From positions 1-20,141 of the forward strand of contig JAHHTB010000013.1 of NCBI GenBank assembly GCA_020024855.1: 20,141 nt of DNA, read 5' to 3'. Below, piece by piece: positions 13,966-20,141 of this stretch. A program made the translations under genes and the position numbers. The number at the start of each line of letters is the position of its first letter. Positions within the stretch are counted from its first letter, which is position 1. The notes under the pieces are model-generated. The model saw nothing but the letters and a program-made list of their open reading frames with translations. It was not told where the DNA came from and did no database searches. This DNA is from Fusobacterium sp. (GTDB taxonomy: Bacteria > Fusobacteriota > Fusobacteriia > Fusobacteriales > Fusobacteriaceae).

Positions 13966-14989
13966 ATTTTATCTCATCTACAATTTCTTTTTCCACTCTT
14001 GAGGTTATTATCACAAGAAGTTCATAAATATTCATATTAAGAATTGGAACTGAAAAAGAAATATCTGGATAAAATATAATCTCATCTCCCTCTTTCACAT
14101 TTTCATCAACTTCTATAAAACTATTATCCATAGTAATAAGTGTAATATTGTATTCTTTATTATTAATTAAACATTTTGTATTTTCATTAACTTTTAAAAA
14201 ACCATCTCCATAACCAAATTTTACTTTTGCTATATACTTGCTATTATTTATAAGTAAATTTGATTTCAAATTATATGCAATATAATTTGATGATTCTAAA
14301 TTTTTTATACCTGCTATCTGTCCTCTAAGAGAAAATACCTGTCTTAAATTTTTATCAAAAAATCCGTCTCCCTGCAATCCATAAATAACCATTCCAACCC
14401 TTATATGAGTTGTAATATCTAAGCTGCCATATTTTTCTATTGCAGAACTATTTTGTAAATGAATCATCTTAAATCTTTCTTTCCCAAGAAAATTTACAAC
14501 ATCTTCAAATTTTTTAATAATTTTTAACCCATCTCTATGACAAACAGCAAAAAGATGAGAGTATATTCCATTAAAAAATAAATTCTTTTTCTCTATATAT
14601 TTCTTTAACTTTTCCAAATAATCTAAAGTTATTCCATTTCTTCCAAAACCAAAATCTATTTTTATTTGAATTTTTTCTGGTAAAATTCCATATTCTATCG
14701 CCTCTTTTATTATATTTAAAAAATCTTTTCCTATACTTTCAAAAATAAGTATCTCTGCTTGAGAAAGGCTAGTATTTAACATTATTTTTTGAGCCTCTAC
14801 TAAACGAGCCACAGCAAAATTTTTATACCCATTTTTATAAAGAAGTTTTGTTATAAGATTAATATCATGCCCATAAGCATTAGATTTTACCACTGCCAAA
14901 ACCTCTTTATTAAAGTTAGATTTTAAATACTCCATATTATAAATAAGATTTTTTTCAGAAATATACATTTTAACAGAATTAATTGCCAT
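13964..14989 (-). CDS. alr: Alanine racemase (divergent)
   Basis: 341-residue PLP enzyme of fold type III that interconverts L- and D-alanine for peptidoglycan. The PLP lysine is in VLAVVKSNAYGH (Lys35), the second catalytic residue is the tyrosine in KFGYGDGF (Tyr260), and ITTHIRVGMVIYGL plus TMDNSFIEVD match the conserved THxRxGxxxYG and (C)MDxxxxD segments. The DFGFGRNGI motif deviates from the usual D(T)GMxRxG, and overall similarity is modest, so a related amino-acid racemase specificity is possible. Start: ATG 14987-14989 has GGAG six bases upstream; a GTG at 14999-15001 would add four residues but has a poor ribosome binding site. The gene follows the unknown 205-residue gene after 18 bases and so shares its transcript. 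Confidence 0.87.
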   Translation of the reverse strand: MAINSVKMYISEKNLIYNMEYLKSNFNKEVLAVVKSNAYGHDINLITKLLYKNGYKNFAVARLVEAQKIMLNTSLSQAEILIFESIGKDFLNIIKEAIEYGILPEKIQIKIDFGFGRNGITLDYLEKLKKYIEKKNLFFNGIYSHLFAVCHRDGLKIIKKFEDVVNFLGKERFKMIHLQNSSAIEKYGSLDITTHIRVGMVIYGLQGDGFFDKNLRQVFSLRGQIAGIKNLESSNYIAYNLKSNLLINNSKYIAKVKFGYGDGFLKVNENTKCLINNKEYNITLITMDNSFIEVDENVKEGDEIIFYPDISFSVPILNMNIYELLVIITSRVEKEIVDEIK

Positions 14990-15007
14990 ACCATACTCCA
15001 CAACTTT

Positions 15008-15625
15008 TTATTTTATACATATATTTTGGTCTAAATATAATTTTTGATAATCATTTTCAGTGAAAATAACTTCATCATCAGATAATAAATTTCTTAATTT
15101 TATACTATCTTCTCCTTTTATAATATCAAAATATGCCGAAGAAATACATTTATTTTCTAAATCTTCTATGGAAATATATTTTCTCACTATCTCCTCTTTA
15201 TTTTCATTTGTTAAAACAATAGTTCCCTCTTGTGAAAATAAATCTATTTTCTTTATATTTTCAAAAAATTCAATAGACATATTCTCTCTTCTTGTATAAA
15301 TTTCATAAGAGATTAAATAAGAAATATTTTCACAATCTATAATAGCATCTATCACATTTCTTAATTTTGAATAACCTAAAATATAAGTTATCTCTTTTAT
15401 ATCTAAATTCTTTTCTTTTTTTAATTCCTCTATTTCTTCCAAAATTATCTCTCTTACTTTTTCAGAAATCTCCTCATTAAAATCATCTAAGTTTGATGAA
15501 TGTTTAAAAGTACAATCACTATCTAAAATTTTTGTCATCTTTTTAGCTCTCACATTTGCAATTTTAGGAGCTAGTCCATTTTCTTTCATTAATCTTTCTC
15601 TAAATTTTTTTAAAACAATACTCAT
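15008..15625 (-). CDS. Hypothetical protein, unrecognised, upstream of alr
   Basis: 205 residues; I do not recognise a family. It is highly charged and predicted mostly soluble, with no signal peptide or membrane segment. The N-terminus is basic (LKKFRERLMKENGLAPKIANVRAKKMTKIL), followed by an acidic, probably coiled helix (NEEISEKVREIILEEIEELKKEKNLD) and a mixed alpha/beta C-terminal half. Cysteines at about 38, 98, 160 and 203 form no CxxC. ATG 15623-15625 has AAAGGA six bases upstream. The regular codon use and lack of internal stops support a real gene. It is translated just before alr, with 18 bases between them. It lies downstream of the CopZ terminator and no convincing promoter of its own was found. 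Confidence 0.75.
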   Translation of the reverse strand: MSIVLKKFRERLMKENGLAPKIANVRAKKMTKILDSDCTFKHSSNLDDFNEEISEKVREIILEEIEELKKEKNLDIKEITYILGYSKLRNVIDAIIDCENISYLISYEIYTRRENMSIEFFENIKKIDLFSQEGTIVLTNENKEEIVRKYISIEDLENKCISSAYFDIIKGEDSIKLRNLLSDDEVIFTENDYQKLYLDQNICIK

Positions 15626-15658
15626 TCTTTATCCTTTCAATAAGTTTAATCTTTATAT

Positions 15659-15697
15659 AAAAAACAGGTTTACTATATAGAAATAGAAAACCTGTTT
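15659..15697 (-). terminator. Rho-independent terminator of the CopZ-like gene
   Basis: AAACAGGTTT (15662-15671) and AAACCTGTTT (15688-15697) are perfect 10-base inverted repeats around a 16-base loop. On the minus strand the stem ends in a run of six U (15659-15664). Confidence 0.8.
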
Positions 15698-15724
15698 ATA
15701 CTTATTCAAATACTTTTTGATATT

Positions 15725-15934
15725 CTATTTTATAGAAGTTACTTCATATCCCTCTTCAGATATTATATTTTTAAATATCTCATCTGAAATATCTTTGCTT
15801 AATGTTACTTCTGCACTTTTATTCTCAAGACTTACAACTACTTCACTAACTCCATCTATCTCTTTTAATGCTTTTTCCACATGAGAAGTGCAATGTCCAC
15901 ACATCATTCCTTCTATTGTTAATACTTTTTTCAT
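15725..15934 (-). CDS. Heavy-metal-associated (CopZ-like) metallochaperone
   Basis: 69-residue single HMA domain with the metal-binding motif GMMCGHCTSHV (Cys12, Cys15) and the beta-alpha-beta-beta-alpha-beta length typical for free copper chaperones such as CopZ. The final EEGYEVTSIK is the standard ending of the fold. It would bind Cu(I) in the cytosol and hand it to a P-type ATPase. No copper ATPase or regulator is present in the window, so the partner must be elsewhere. ATG 15932-15934 is preceded by AGGAGG. The gene has its own extended -10 promoter and terminator, so it is a monocistronic unit. The metal is inferred from the family; another soft metal is possible. Confidence 0.9.
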   Translation of the reverse strand: MKKVLTIEGMMCGHCTSHVEKALKEIDGVSEVVVSLENKSAEVTLSKDISDEIFKNIISEEGYEVTSIK

Positions 15935-15972
15935 AGTTCAAAACCTCCTTAAAAATATTATCTATATTCTAT

Positions 15973-15981
15973 ATAATACCA
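15973..15981 (-). promoter_or_regulatory. Probable promoter of the CopZ-like gene
   Basis: On the minus strand, TGG followed by TATTAT (15973-15978) gives an extended -10, about 40 bases before the start codon. An inverted repeat ATAACA-N5-TGTTAT (15986-16002) occupies the -35 to spacer area and could be an operator. Confidence 0.5.
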
Positions 15982-16008
15982 CAAAATAACATAAATTGTT
16001 ATGAATAT

Positions 16009-18339
16009 TTAAAATCCTAAAGTGTCAAGTATCTTATCTCCAACTTTTCTATTTTTTCCCACTGCTGGATAACAATGAATATGAATAGCTGGATTAAAGT
16101 TTATCTCTATCACTGCATAATTTCCTTCTGGATTTTCATTCTTTATATCTTTTATCATTATATCCACACCACAGAAAGTTACATTAGCACTTTTAGCTGC
16201 TCTAATCGCTATCTCTTTATATACATTTGGTATCTCATCAGTAAAATCTATACTGTCCCCACCTGTACTAATATTTGAATTTTCTCTCAAGTAAACTATC
16301 TCATCTTTCTTTGGTACATATTCAAAACTTTTTCCTTGATTAGCAAGATGTAGTTCTTCAATAGCTCCACATTTTATTTTTTGAAGTGGTTTTTCATAAT
16401 GAGTTCCTCTTAGGTAGCTTTCATTTTTTATCTCCACAAGCTCTCTTATAGTTTTTATTCCATCTCCTTTTACATTGGCTGGAACTCTGTGAAGTACACC
16501 AACTACCTCATTTCCAATTACTAAAAATCTAAATTCTCTACCCTCTATAAACTCCTCAACTAGTACAGATGCATCTTCTGAAAAAGCTATATCCAATGCT
16601 TTTTCATATTCATCTTTTGTAAATCCATTTTGGAAAATAGAAATTCCAAGCCCAAAGTTTGTAGATTTTGGTTTTACAACTATTCTTTTTCCTTCAAATT
16701 TTCTATAATCACTTTTAGCTTCATTTATATCATCGTAGTTATTTCCTAAAGGAACTTTTATTCCGCACTCATTTAAAACTTTTTTAGAAACAACTTTGTT
16801 TTCCATTATAAGCATACTTATATATGAGTCTTTTGATGTTTTTGTTGCCTGTTTTACATATTCTTTTATTCCATCTTTTTCTAGAGTTATAAAGTTTTCA
16901 ACCCTATCTACAATATTAAATTTAACACCTCTTTTTATAGCATCTCTTATAAGTATCTGTGTTGATAGCTCCATATCTTCATAGTTCTTTAAACTAAAAC
17001 TATTCATCTTAGTATACTCTAAAGATTTTTTAGCAACATTTAAATGGAAATTAATATATCCTTCCTCTTTCACCACTTTTAATAATCTATTTAAATAAAG
17101 TTTTTCAACATTATTTACTTTTTCTAATTGGAAATCAAATACTTTTTTCATATCTTCATCATATATTCCAAGCTCTTTAAAGTTTGTTTTCATTTCTTCA
17201 AATATGGCAATTACTAAATCTTTTACTTTAAATTTTCCACCACATACACCAGTAAGAGTAAACTCCTTATCCATTCCATGAGTTGCTAACATCTTTTCAT
17301 TTTCTTTTGCTGAAAGATAATCCTCTTTTGTGAAAGAACACTCTCCTTTAAGTAGCATATGCATAAGGAAAAGGTGGATAAATTCCATATCTTTTAATTC
17401 TATTCCTATTCTTGAGAATGGATTTAAGTCTATGCTTCTAACCTCTAAATATTCTATTCCATCTTTTTCTAAAGAACCAAGTAAATCACTTGCATTTTTA
17501 GACTTTAATCTTAAAGAGCTATAATATTCTCTTGCCCCTTGTATTGTTCCATCAGAAATATATTTTTTTAAATCTCCTATATATTCTTCAAGAGAGTTAT
17601 GAGATACATAAAGCTCTTTTTTATTTCTATATCCACAAATACTATTTCTAAAAGAAACTCCATTTTCAAAATAATATAAGTCCTCATCAAAATTTTGAAG
17701 TCTTGCAATACAACTTGGATTATATGACTTGTGAACCACTCCACTTGCTCCTAAAAGATAAACAAGTAGCCAACTATGTTTCATATAATTTCTTGCAACT
17801 TTCATATAAAGATTATTTTTAAACTCTTTATAACTTTCTCCTGTATTCATTCTTTCATGAAACTCTTTTATAAAATCTGAATCAAAAGAAAAATTATAAT
17901 GTATCCCTGAAAGAAGTTGAAGATATTTACCATATTTCTTAGCTAAATTATCTCTATATTCTTCGCTTTTTTTATCTTGTTCAAATTGTGCCACAGGTAT
18001 TTTTTCTTCTTCTGGAATAACAGGAGGAAGACTTTGAGGCCATAAATATTCTTCAGAAAGATTTTCTGTTACAATATCATGAAGATTTTCCATAAAATAA
18101 TATGTATCTTTCACCTTTTTAAATGATGGAGTTATCATTTCAACTTGGCTCTCTGAAAAATCAACAGTGATATATGGATTTTTTTTCTTATCCCCAAATA
18201 TAGCTGGGTGTGGTGTCATTGCTAGATGTCCCTCTTTATCCACTCTCAGATTTTCTTTTTCAAGTCCAAAATTTCCTTTTTGTACTTCTGTAACTAGATT
18301 AAGATTTTTTATAATAGGTACTATATTTTTATTTATCAT
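16009..18339 (-). CDS. gshAB: Bifunctional glutamate-cysteine ligase / glutathione synthetase GshAB (GshF)
   Basis: 776-residue cytosolic enzyme that makes glutathione in two ATP-dependent steps. The N-terminal part (about 1-450) is a gamma-glutamylcysteine ligase of the proteobacterial GshA type: NFGLEKENLRVDKEGHLA (23-40), VDFSESQVEMITP and LLSGIHYNFSFD are landmarks. The C-terminal part (about 490-776) is an ATP-grasp domain as in D-Ala-D-Ala ligase and cyanophycin synthetase, with VVKPKSTNFGLGISIF (about 553-568), EEFIEGREFRFLVIG and YAVIEINFNPAIHIHCYP, the Mg-ATP-binding EIN segment. Length is typical of GshF. The ATG at 18337-18339 has GAGGGGG upstream. It is a monocistronic unit: the next gene downstream (CopZ-like) has its own promoter in the 74-bp gap. 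It could supply the low-molecular-weight thiol that supports selenium and copper handling. Confidence 0.96.
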   Translation of the reverse strand: MINKNIVPIIKNLNLVTEVQKGNFGLEKENLRVDKEGHLAMTPHPAIFGDKKKNPYITVDFSESQVEMITPSFKKVKDTYYFMENLHDIVTENLSEEYLWPQSLPPVIPEEEKIPVAQFEQDKKSEEYRDNLAKKYGKYLQLLSGIHYNFSFDSDFIKEFHERMNTGESYKEFKNNLYMKVARNYMKHSWLLVYLLGASGVVHKSYNPSCIARLQNFDEDLYYFENGVSFRNSICGYRNKKELYVSHNSLEEYIGDLKKYISDGTIQGAREYYSSLRLKSKNASDLLGSLEKDGIEYLEVRSIDLNPFSRIGIELKDMEFIHLFLMHMLLKGECSFTKEDYLSAKENEKMLATHGMDKEFTLTGVCGGKFKVKDLVIAIFEEMKTNFKELGIYDEDMKKVFDFQLEKVNNVEKLYLNRLLKVVKEEGYINFHLNVAKKSLEYTKMNSFSLKNYEDMELSTQILIRDAIKRGVKFNIVDRVENFITLEKDGIKEYVKQATKTSKDSYISMLIMENKVVSKKVLNECGIKVPLGNNYDDINEAKSDYRKFEGKRIVVKPKSTNFGLGISIFQNGFTKDEYEKALDIAFSEDASVLVEEFIEGREFRFLVIGNEVVGVLHRVPANVKGDGIKTIRELVEIKNESYLRGTHYEKPLQKIKCGAIEELHLANQGKSFEYVPKKDEIVYLRENSNISTGGDSIDFTDEIPNVYKEIAIRAAKSANVTFCGVDIMIKDIKNENPEGNYAVIEINFNPAIHIHCYPAVGKNRKVGDKILDTLGF

Positions 18340-18414
18340 CTTACCCCCTCAAAATTATAATTATATAAAAGTATCTGAAAATAATACTCTTTTACTATTT
18401 ACTCTTTTTTATTT

Positions 18415-18420
18415 ATTATA
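18415..18420 (-). promoter_or_regulatory. Candidate -10 box of gshAB
   Basis: A perfect TATAAT on the minus strand about 76 bases before the gshAB start codon. The -35 position (TTCTTT) is poor, so this is a tentative call. Confidence 0.35.
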
Positions 18421-18609
18421 CAAAATATTTTCAAAAAAAAGAATACAAGACTAATGTAAAAATAAAATATATACAACAGAAATGTGAATAAAAAAAATAA
18501 ATTTTTTACTTCTGAATTTATGATTTCTTTATTAAATTTTCATATTTCCTATTATTTTTCCACTAAAAAATAGATAATTAATATAGAAAACTTAATATTT
18601 TTTAATTTT

Positions 18610-18665
18610 TTCACATTACTATTGTATATTTTTTTACAAATTTATTATTCACATTACCATTGTAT
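18610..18665 (+). repeat. 18-bp direct repeat upstream of malQ (candidate regulator sites)
   Basis: TTCACATTACTATTGTAT (18610-18627) and TTCACATTACCATTGTAT (18648-18665) differ at one base and start 38 bases apart. AATGTGAATAA at 18481-18491 is the exact reverse complement of 18645-18655, the left half of the second copy plus three bases. The second copy ends 16 bases before the malQ -35. Position and conservation in otherwise simple AT sequence suggest binding sites for a transcription factor. Confidence 0.6.
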
Positions 18666-18680
18666 TTTCTCATTTCTCTA

Positions 18681-18709
18681 TTGCTTACTCTTTTTATATT
18701 TGCTATATT
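18681..18709 (+). promoter_or_regulatory. Probable promoter of malQ
   Basis: TTGCTT (18681-18686), a 17-base spacer ending in TGC, and TATATT (18704-18709) give a weak -35 with an extended -10. Initiation would fall about 26 bases before the start codon; GAAAGGG serves as ribosome binding site. Confidence 0.5.
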
Positions 18710-18741
18710 ATAAATAAAAAGCAACAGAAAGGGTTAATTCT

Positions 18742-20141
18742 ATGATTAAACGTTCTAGTGGTGTCCTACTTCATATTTCAACTCTTCCGGGAAAATATGG
18801 AATTGGAACTTTTGGTAAAGAGGCTATTGAATTTTCAAAATTATTAAAAGAGATGGGATTTAGTTATTGGCAGACTCTCCCTTTTGGAACAACAGATAAC
18901 TATAATTCCCCTTATAAAAGTTTTTCTGCTTTTGCTGGAAATCCACTTTTTATAGATTTATTTTCTCTATTTGAAAAGGGACTTTTAACAGAGGAAGAAT
19001 TAAAAGAAAATGAGTGTGAAAATCCATTCTTTGTAGATTTTGAGTGGATTAATAAAACTAGGTATAAAACTTTTCATCTAGCTTATGAAAGAATAGATGA
19101 GATAGAAAAAGATGAGATAAAAAAATTTGTTAAAAAAAATAGTGATTGGCTTCCTGATTTTGCTCTTTATATGACTCTTAGAGAAAAAAATAATAATAAA
19201 GATTGGTATCTTTGGGAAGATAAAAATTTAAAACTACATGAGGAAAAAGCCATAGAAAAGGCTTTAAAAGAATATGAGCATGAAGTATTTTTCCATGAAT
19301 TTATACAATATGAATTTTATTCTCAATGGGAAAAAACTAAAAAAGAAATAAATAAAAATGGAATTAAAATGATTGGAGATATGCCTATCTATGTTTCACT
19401 TGAAAGCTCTGATGTTTGGGCTAATCGTGAACTTTTTAATCTTTCTGAAGATGGTAGCCCAAGGCTTGTGGCTGGTGTTCCACCTGATTATTTTTCTGAA
19501 GATGGACAGATGTGGGGAAATCCTCTTTACAACTGGGAACTAATGAAAAAGAAAGATTATGATTGGTGGATAAAAAGAATAGAAAATTCCCTTTTAATTT
19601 ATGATATGGTAAGAATAGACCACTTTAGAGCTTTTTCTGCTTATTGGGCTATTCCTAGTGAGGCTGAAAGTGCTAAGAGTGGTAGCTGGATAAAGGGACC
19701 GGGAATGGATTTCTTTAATATTGTTATGAAAAAATTTAATAATTCTCAAATTATTGCTGAAGATTTAGGGGATATTGATGATGATGTTCGTACTCTCCTT
19801 AAAGAAACAAATCTTCCCGGTATGAGAGTTATGCAATTTGCATTTTTAGGAGATACTAATAGTATCCATCTTCCACATAATTATGATAGAAATACCATTG
19901 CTTATACAGGAACTCATGATAATAATACAATTCTTGGTTGGCTTTGGGAGGCTAGTGAAGAAAATAGAAAAACTGCCTTAGAATATTGTAATTTTACAGG
20001 AGATGACTGGGGAAAAGGTGGATATTATAGTGAATCTTGCCGTTCTATTATAAGAAATTTATGGCAAAGTGTGGCTGAGCTTACAATAGTACCTATTCAA
20101 GATTTATGTGGTTTTGGTAGTGATACAAAGATGAATCAACC
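18742..20141 (+). CDS. malQ: 4-alpha-glucanotransferase (amylomaltase) MalQ, 3' end cut off
   Basis: 466 codons are present and open to the right edge; family members are about 500 residues, so only a short C-terminus is missing. GH77 enzyme that transfers alpha-1,4-glucan segments during maltodextrin and glycogen use, in the cytosol. The protein begins MIKRSSGVLLHISTLPGKYG, the typical start of MalQ. Catalytic residues are visible: nucleophile Asp293 in MVRIDHFRAF, acid/base Glu340 in IIAEDLGDI and the stabilising Asp393 in YTGTHDNNT. These sit almost exactly where I recall them in Thermus amylomaltase (293, 340, 395). Other landmarks are NSPYKSFSAFAGNPLFIDL, DMPIYVSLESSDVWAN and AGVPPDYFSEDGQMWGNPLYNW. 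ATG 18742 has GAAAGGG eight bases upstream. It is divergent from gshAB; further glycogen or maltose genes may follow outside the window. Confidence 0.96.
   Translation, partial: MIKRSSGVLLHISTLPGKYGIGTFGKEAIEFSKLLKEMGFSYWQTLPFGTTDNYNSPYKSFSAFAGNPLFIDLFSLFEKGLLTEEELKENECENPFFVDFEWINKTRYKTFHLAYERIDEIEKDEIKKFVKKNSDWLPDFALYMTLREKNNNKDWYLWEDKNLKLHEEKAIEKALKEYEHEVFFHEFIQYEFYSQWEKTKKEINKNGIKMIGDMPIYVSLESSDVWANRELFNLSEDGSPRLVAGVPPDYFSEDGQMWGNPLYNWELMKKKDYDWWIKRIENSLLIYDMVRIDHFRAFSAYWAIPSEAESAKSGSWIKGPGMDFFNIVMKKFNNSQIIAEDLGDIDDDVRTLLKETNLPGMRVMQFAFLGDTNSIHLPHNYDRNTIAYTGTHDNNTILGWLWEASEENRKTALEYCNFTGDDWGKGGYYSESCRSIIRNLWQSVAELTIVPIQDLCGFGSDTKMNQ

Larger units (their letters stand above)
18340..18741. 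other. Divergent AT-rich intergenic region between gshAB and malQ
   Basis: 402 bases with no supported coding sequence; the open frames here are short and of AT-run composition. It holds a TATAAT -10 for gshAB on the minus strand (18415-18420), with no good -35, and a malQ promoter on the plus strand (18681-18709). An 18-bp direct repeat occurs at 18610-18627 and 18648-18665, plus an 11-bp inverted match at 18481-18491. No tRNA-like or riboswitch-like fold was recognised. Confidence 0.7.

Noticed and set aside
18167..18454. 95-codon plus-strand open frame across the 5' end of gshAB and the intergenic region
   Set aside because: Mostly antisense to gshAB; the tail is AT-run sequence and no start signal was seen.
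18340..18741. Possible small RNA or riboswitch in the long intergenic region
   Set aside because: No GC-containing stable hairpin or known aptamer core was recognised; the region is mostly A/T runs.

Overview
The window is strongly AT-rich chromosomal DNA with compact genes, strong GGAGG-type ribosome binding sites, AT-rich wobble positions and a housekeeping/metabolic gene set. AT-richness, a selenium operon with YedF, a CcdA-TlpA fusion, a YwqK/MORN-type protein and a bifunctional GshAB together suggest an anaerobe of the genus Fusobacterium. This is inference from gene style and composition; a low-GC clostridial relative cannot be fully excluded. No tRNA, rRNA, CRISPR array, transposase or phage gene was seen.

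Left part, minus strand (1-7786). A partial short-chain dehydrogenase runs off the left edge. Upstream of it (higher coordinates) lies a six-gene operon transcribed selD > selA > selB > yedF > DUF3343 > L,D-transpeptidase-like gene, with 4-base overlaps or very short gaps and a hairpin terminator at its end. selD makes selenophosphate, SelA converts Ser-tRNA(Sec) to Sec-tRNA(Sec), and SelB delivers it to UGA codons. YedF and the DUF3343 protein are thiol-bearing proteins thought to carry selenium or sulfur. selD itself is a selenoprotein gene: its true start is at 6487, and an in-frame TGA (6449-6451), followed by a SECIS-like hairpin, encodes Sec13 in the catalytic loop. Naive ORF calling loses the first 38 residues. 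Further upstream is a two-gene unit, a Ppx/GppA phosphatase and an acylphosphatase.

Middle part, plus strand (8003-13930). htpX and a membrane-anchored MORN-repeat protein form one unit ending at a terminator that resembles an insertion-sequence end. Then come an ABC importer permease and ATPase pair (SsuBC/TauBC type, without a substrate-binding protein), a HAD-IB phosphatase, a NUDIX hydrolase of ADP-ribose pyrophosphatase type, and a CcdA-TlpA fusion for extracytoplasmic thiol reduction. Several of these have recognisable promoters, often with a TGn extended -10.

Right part. On the minus strand are a divergent alanine racemase, an unrecognised 205-residue protein coupled to it, a CopZ-like metal chaperone, and gshAB (glutathione synthesis). 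A 402-bp AT-rich divergent intergenic region follows, carrying an 18-bp near-perfect direct repeat. It leads into malQ (4-alpha-glucanotransferase), which runs off the right edge. The gene set centres on selenium and thiol chemistry (SelD/A/B, YedF, CcdA-TlpA, GshAB, CopZ), with envelope functions (L,D-transpeptidase, Alr, HtpX) interspersed.
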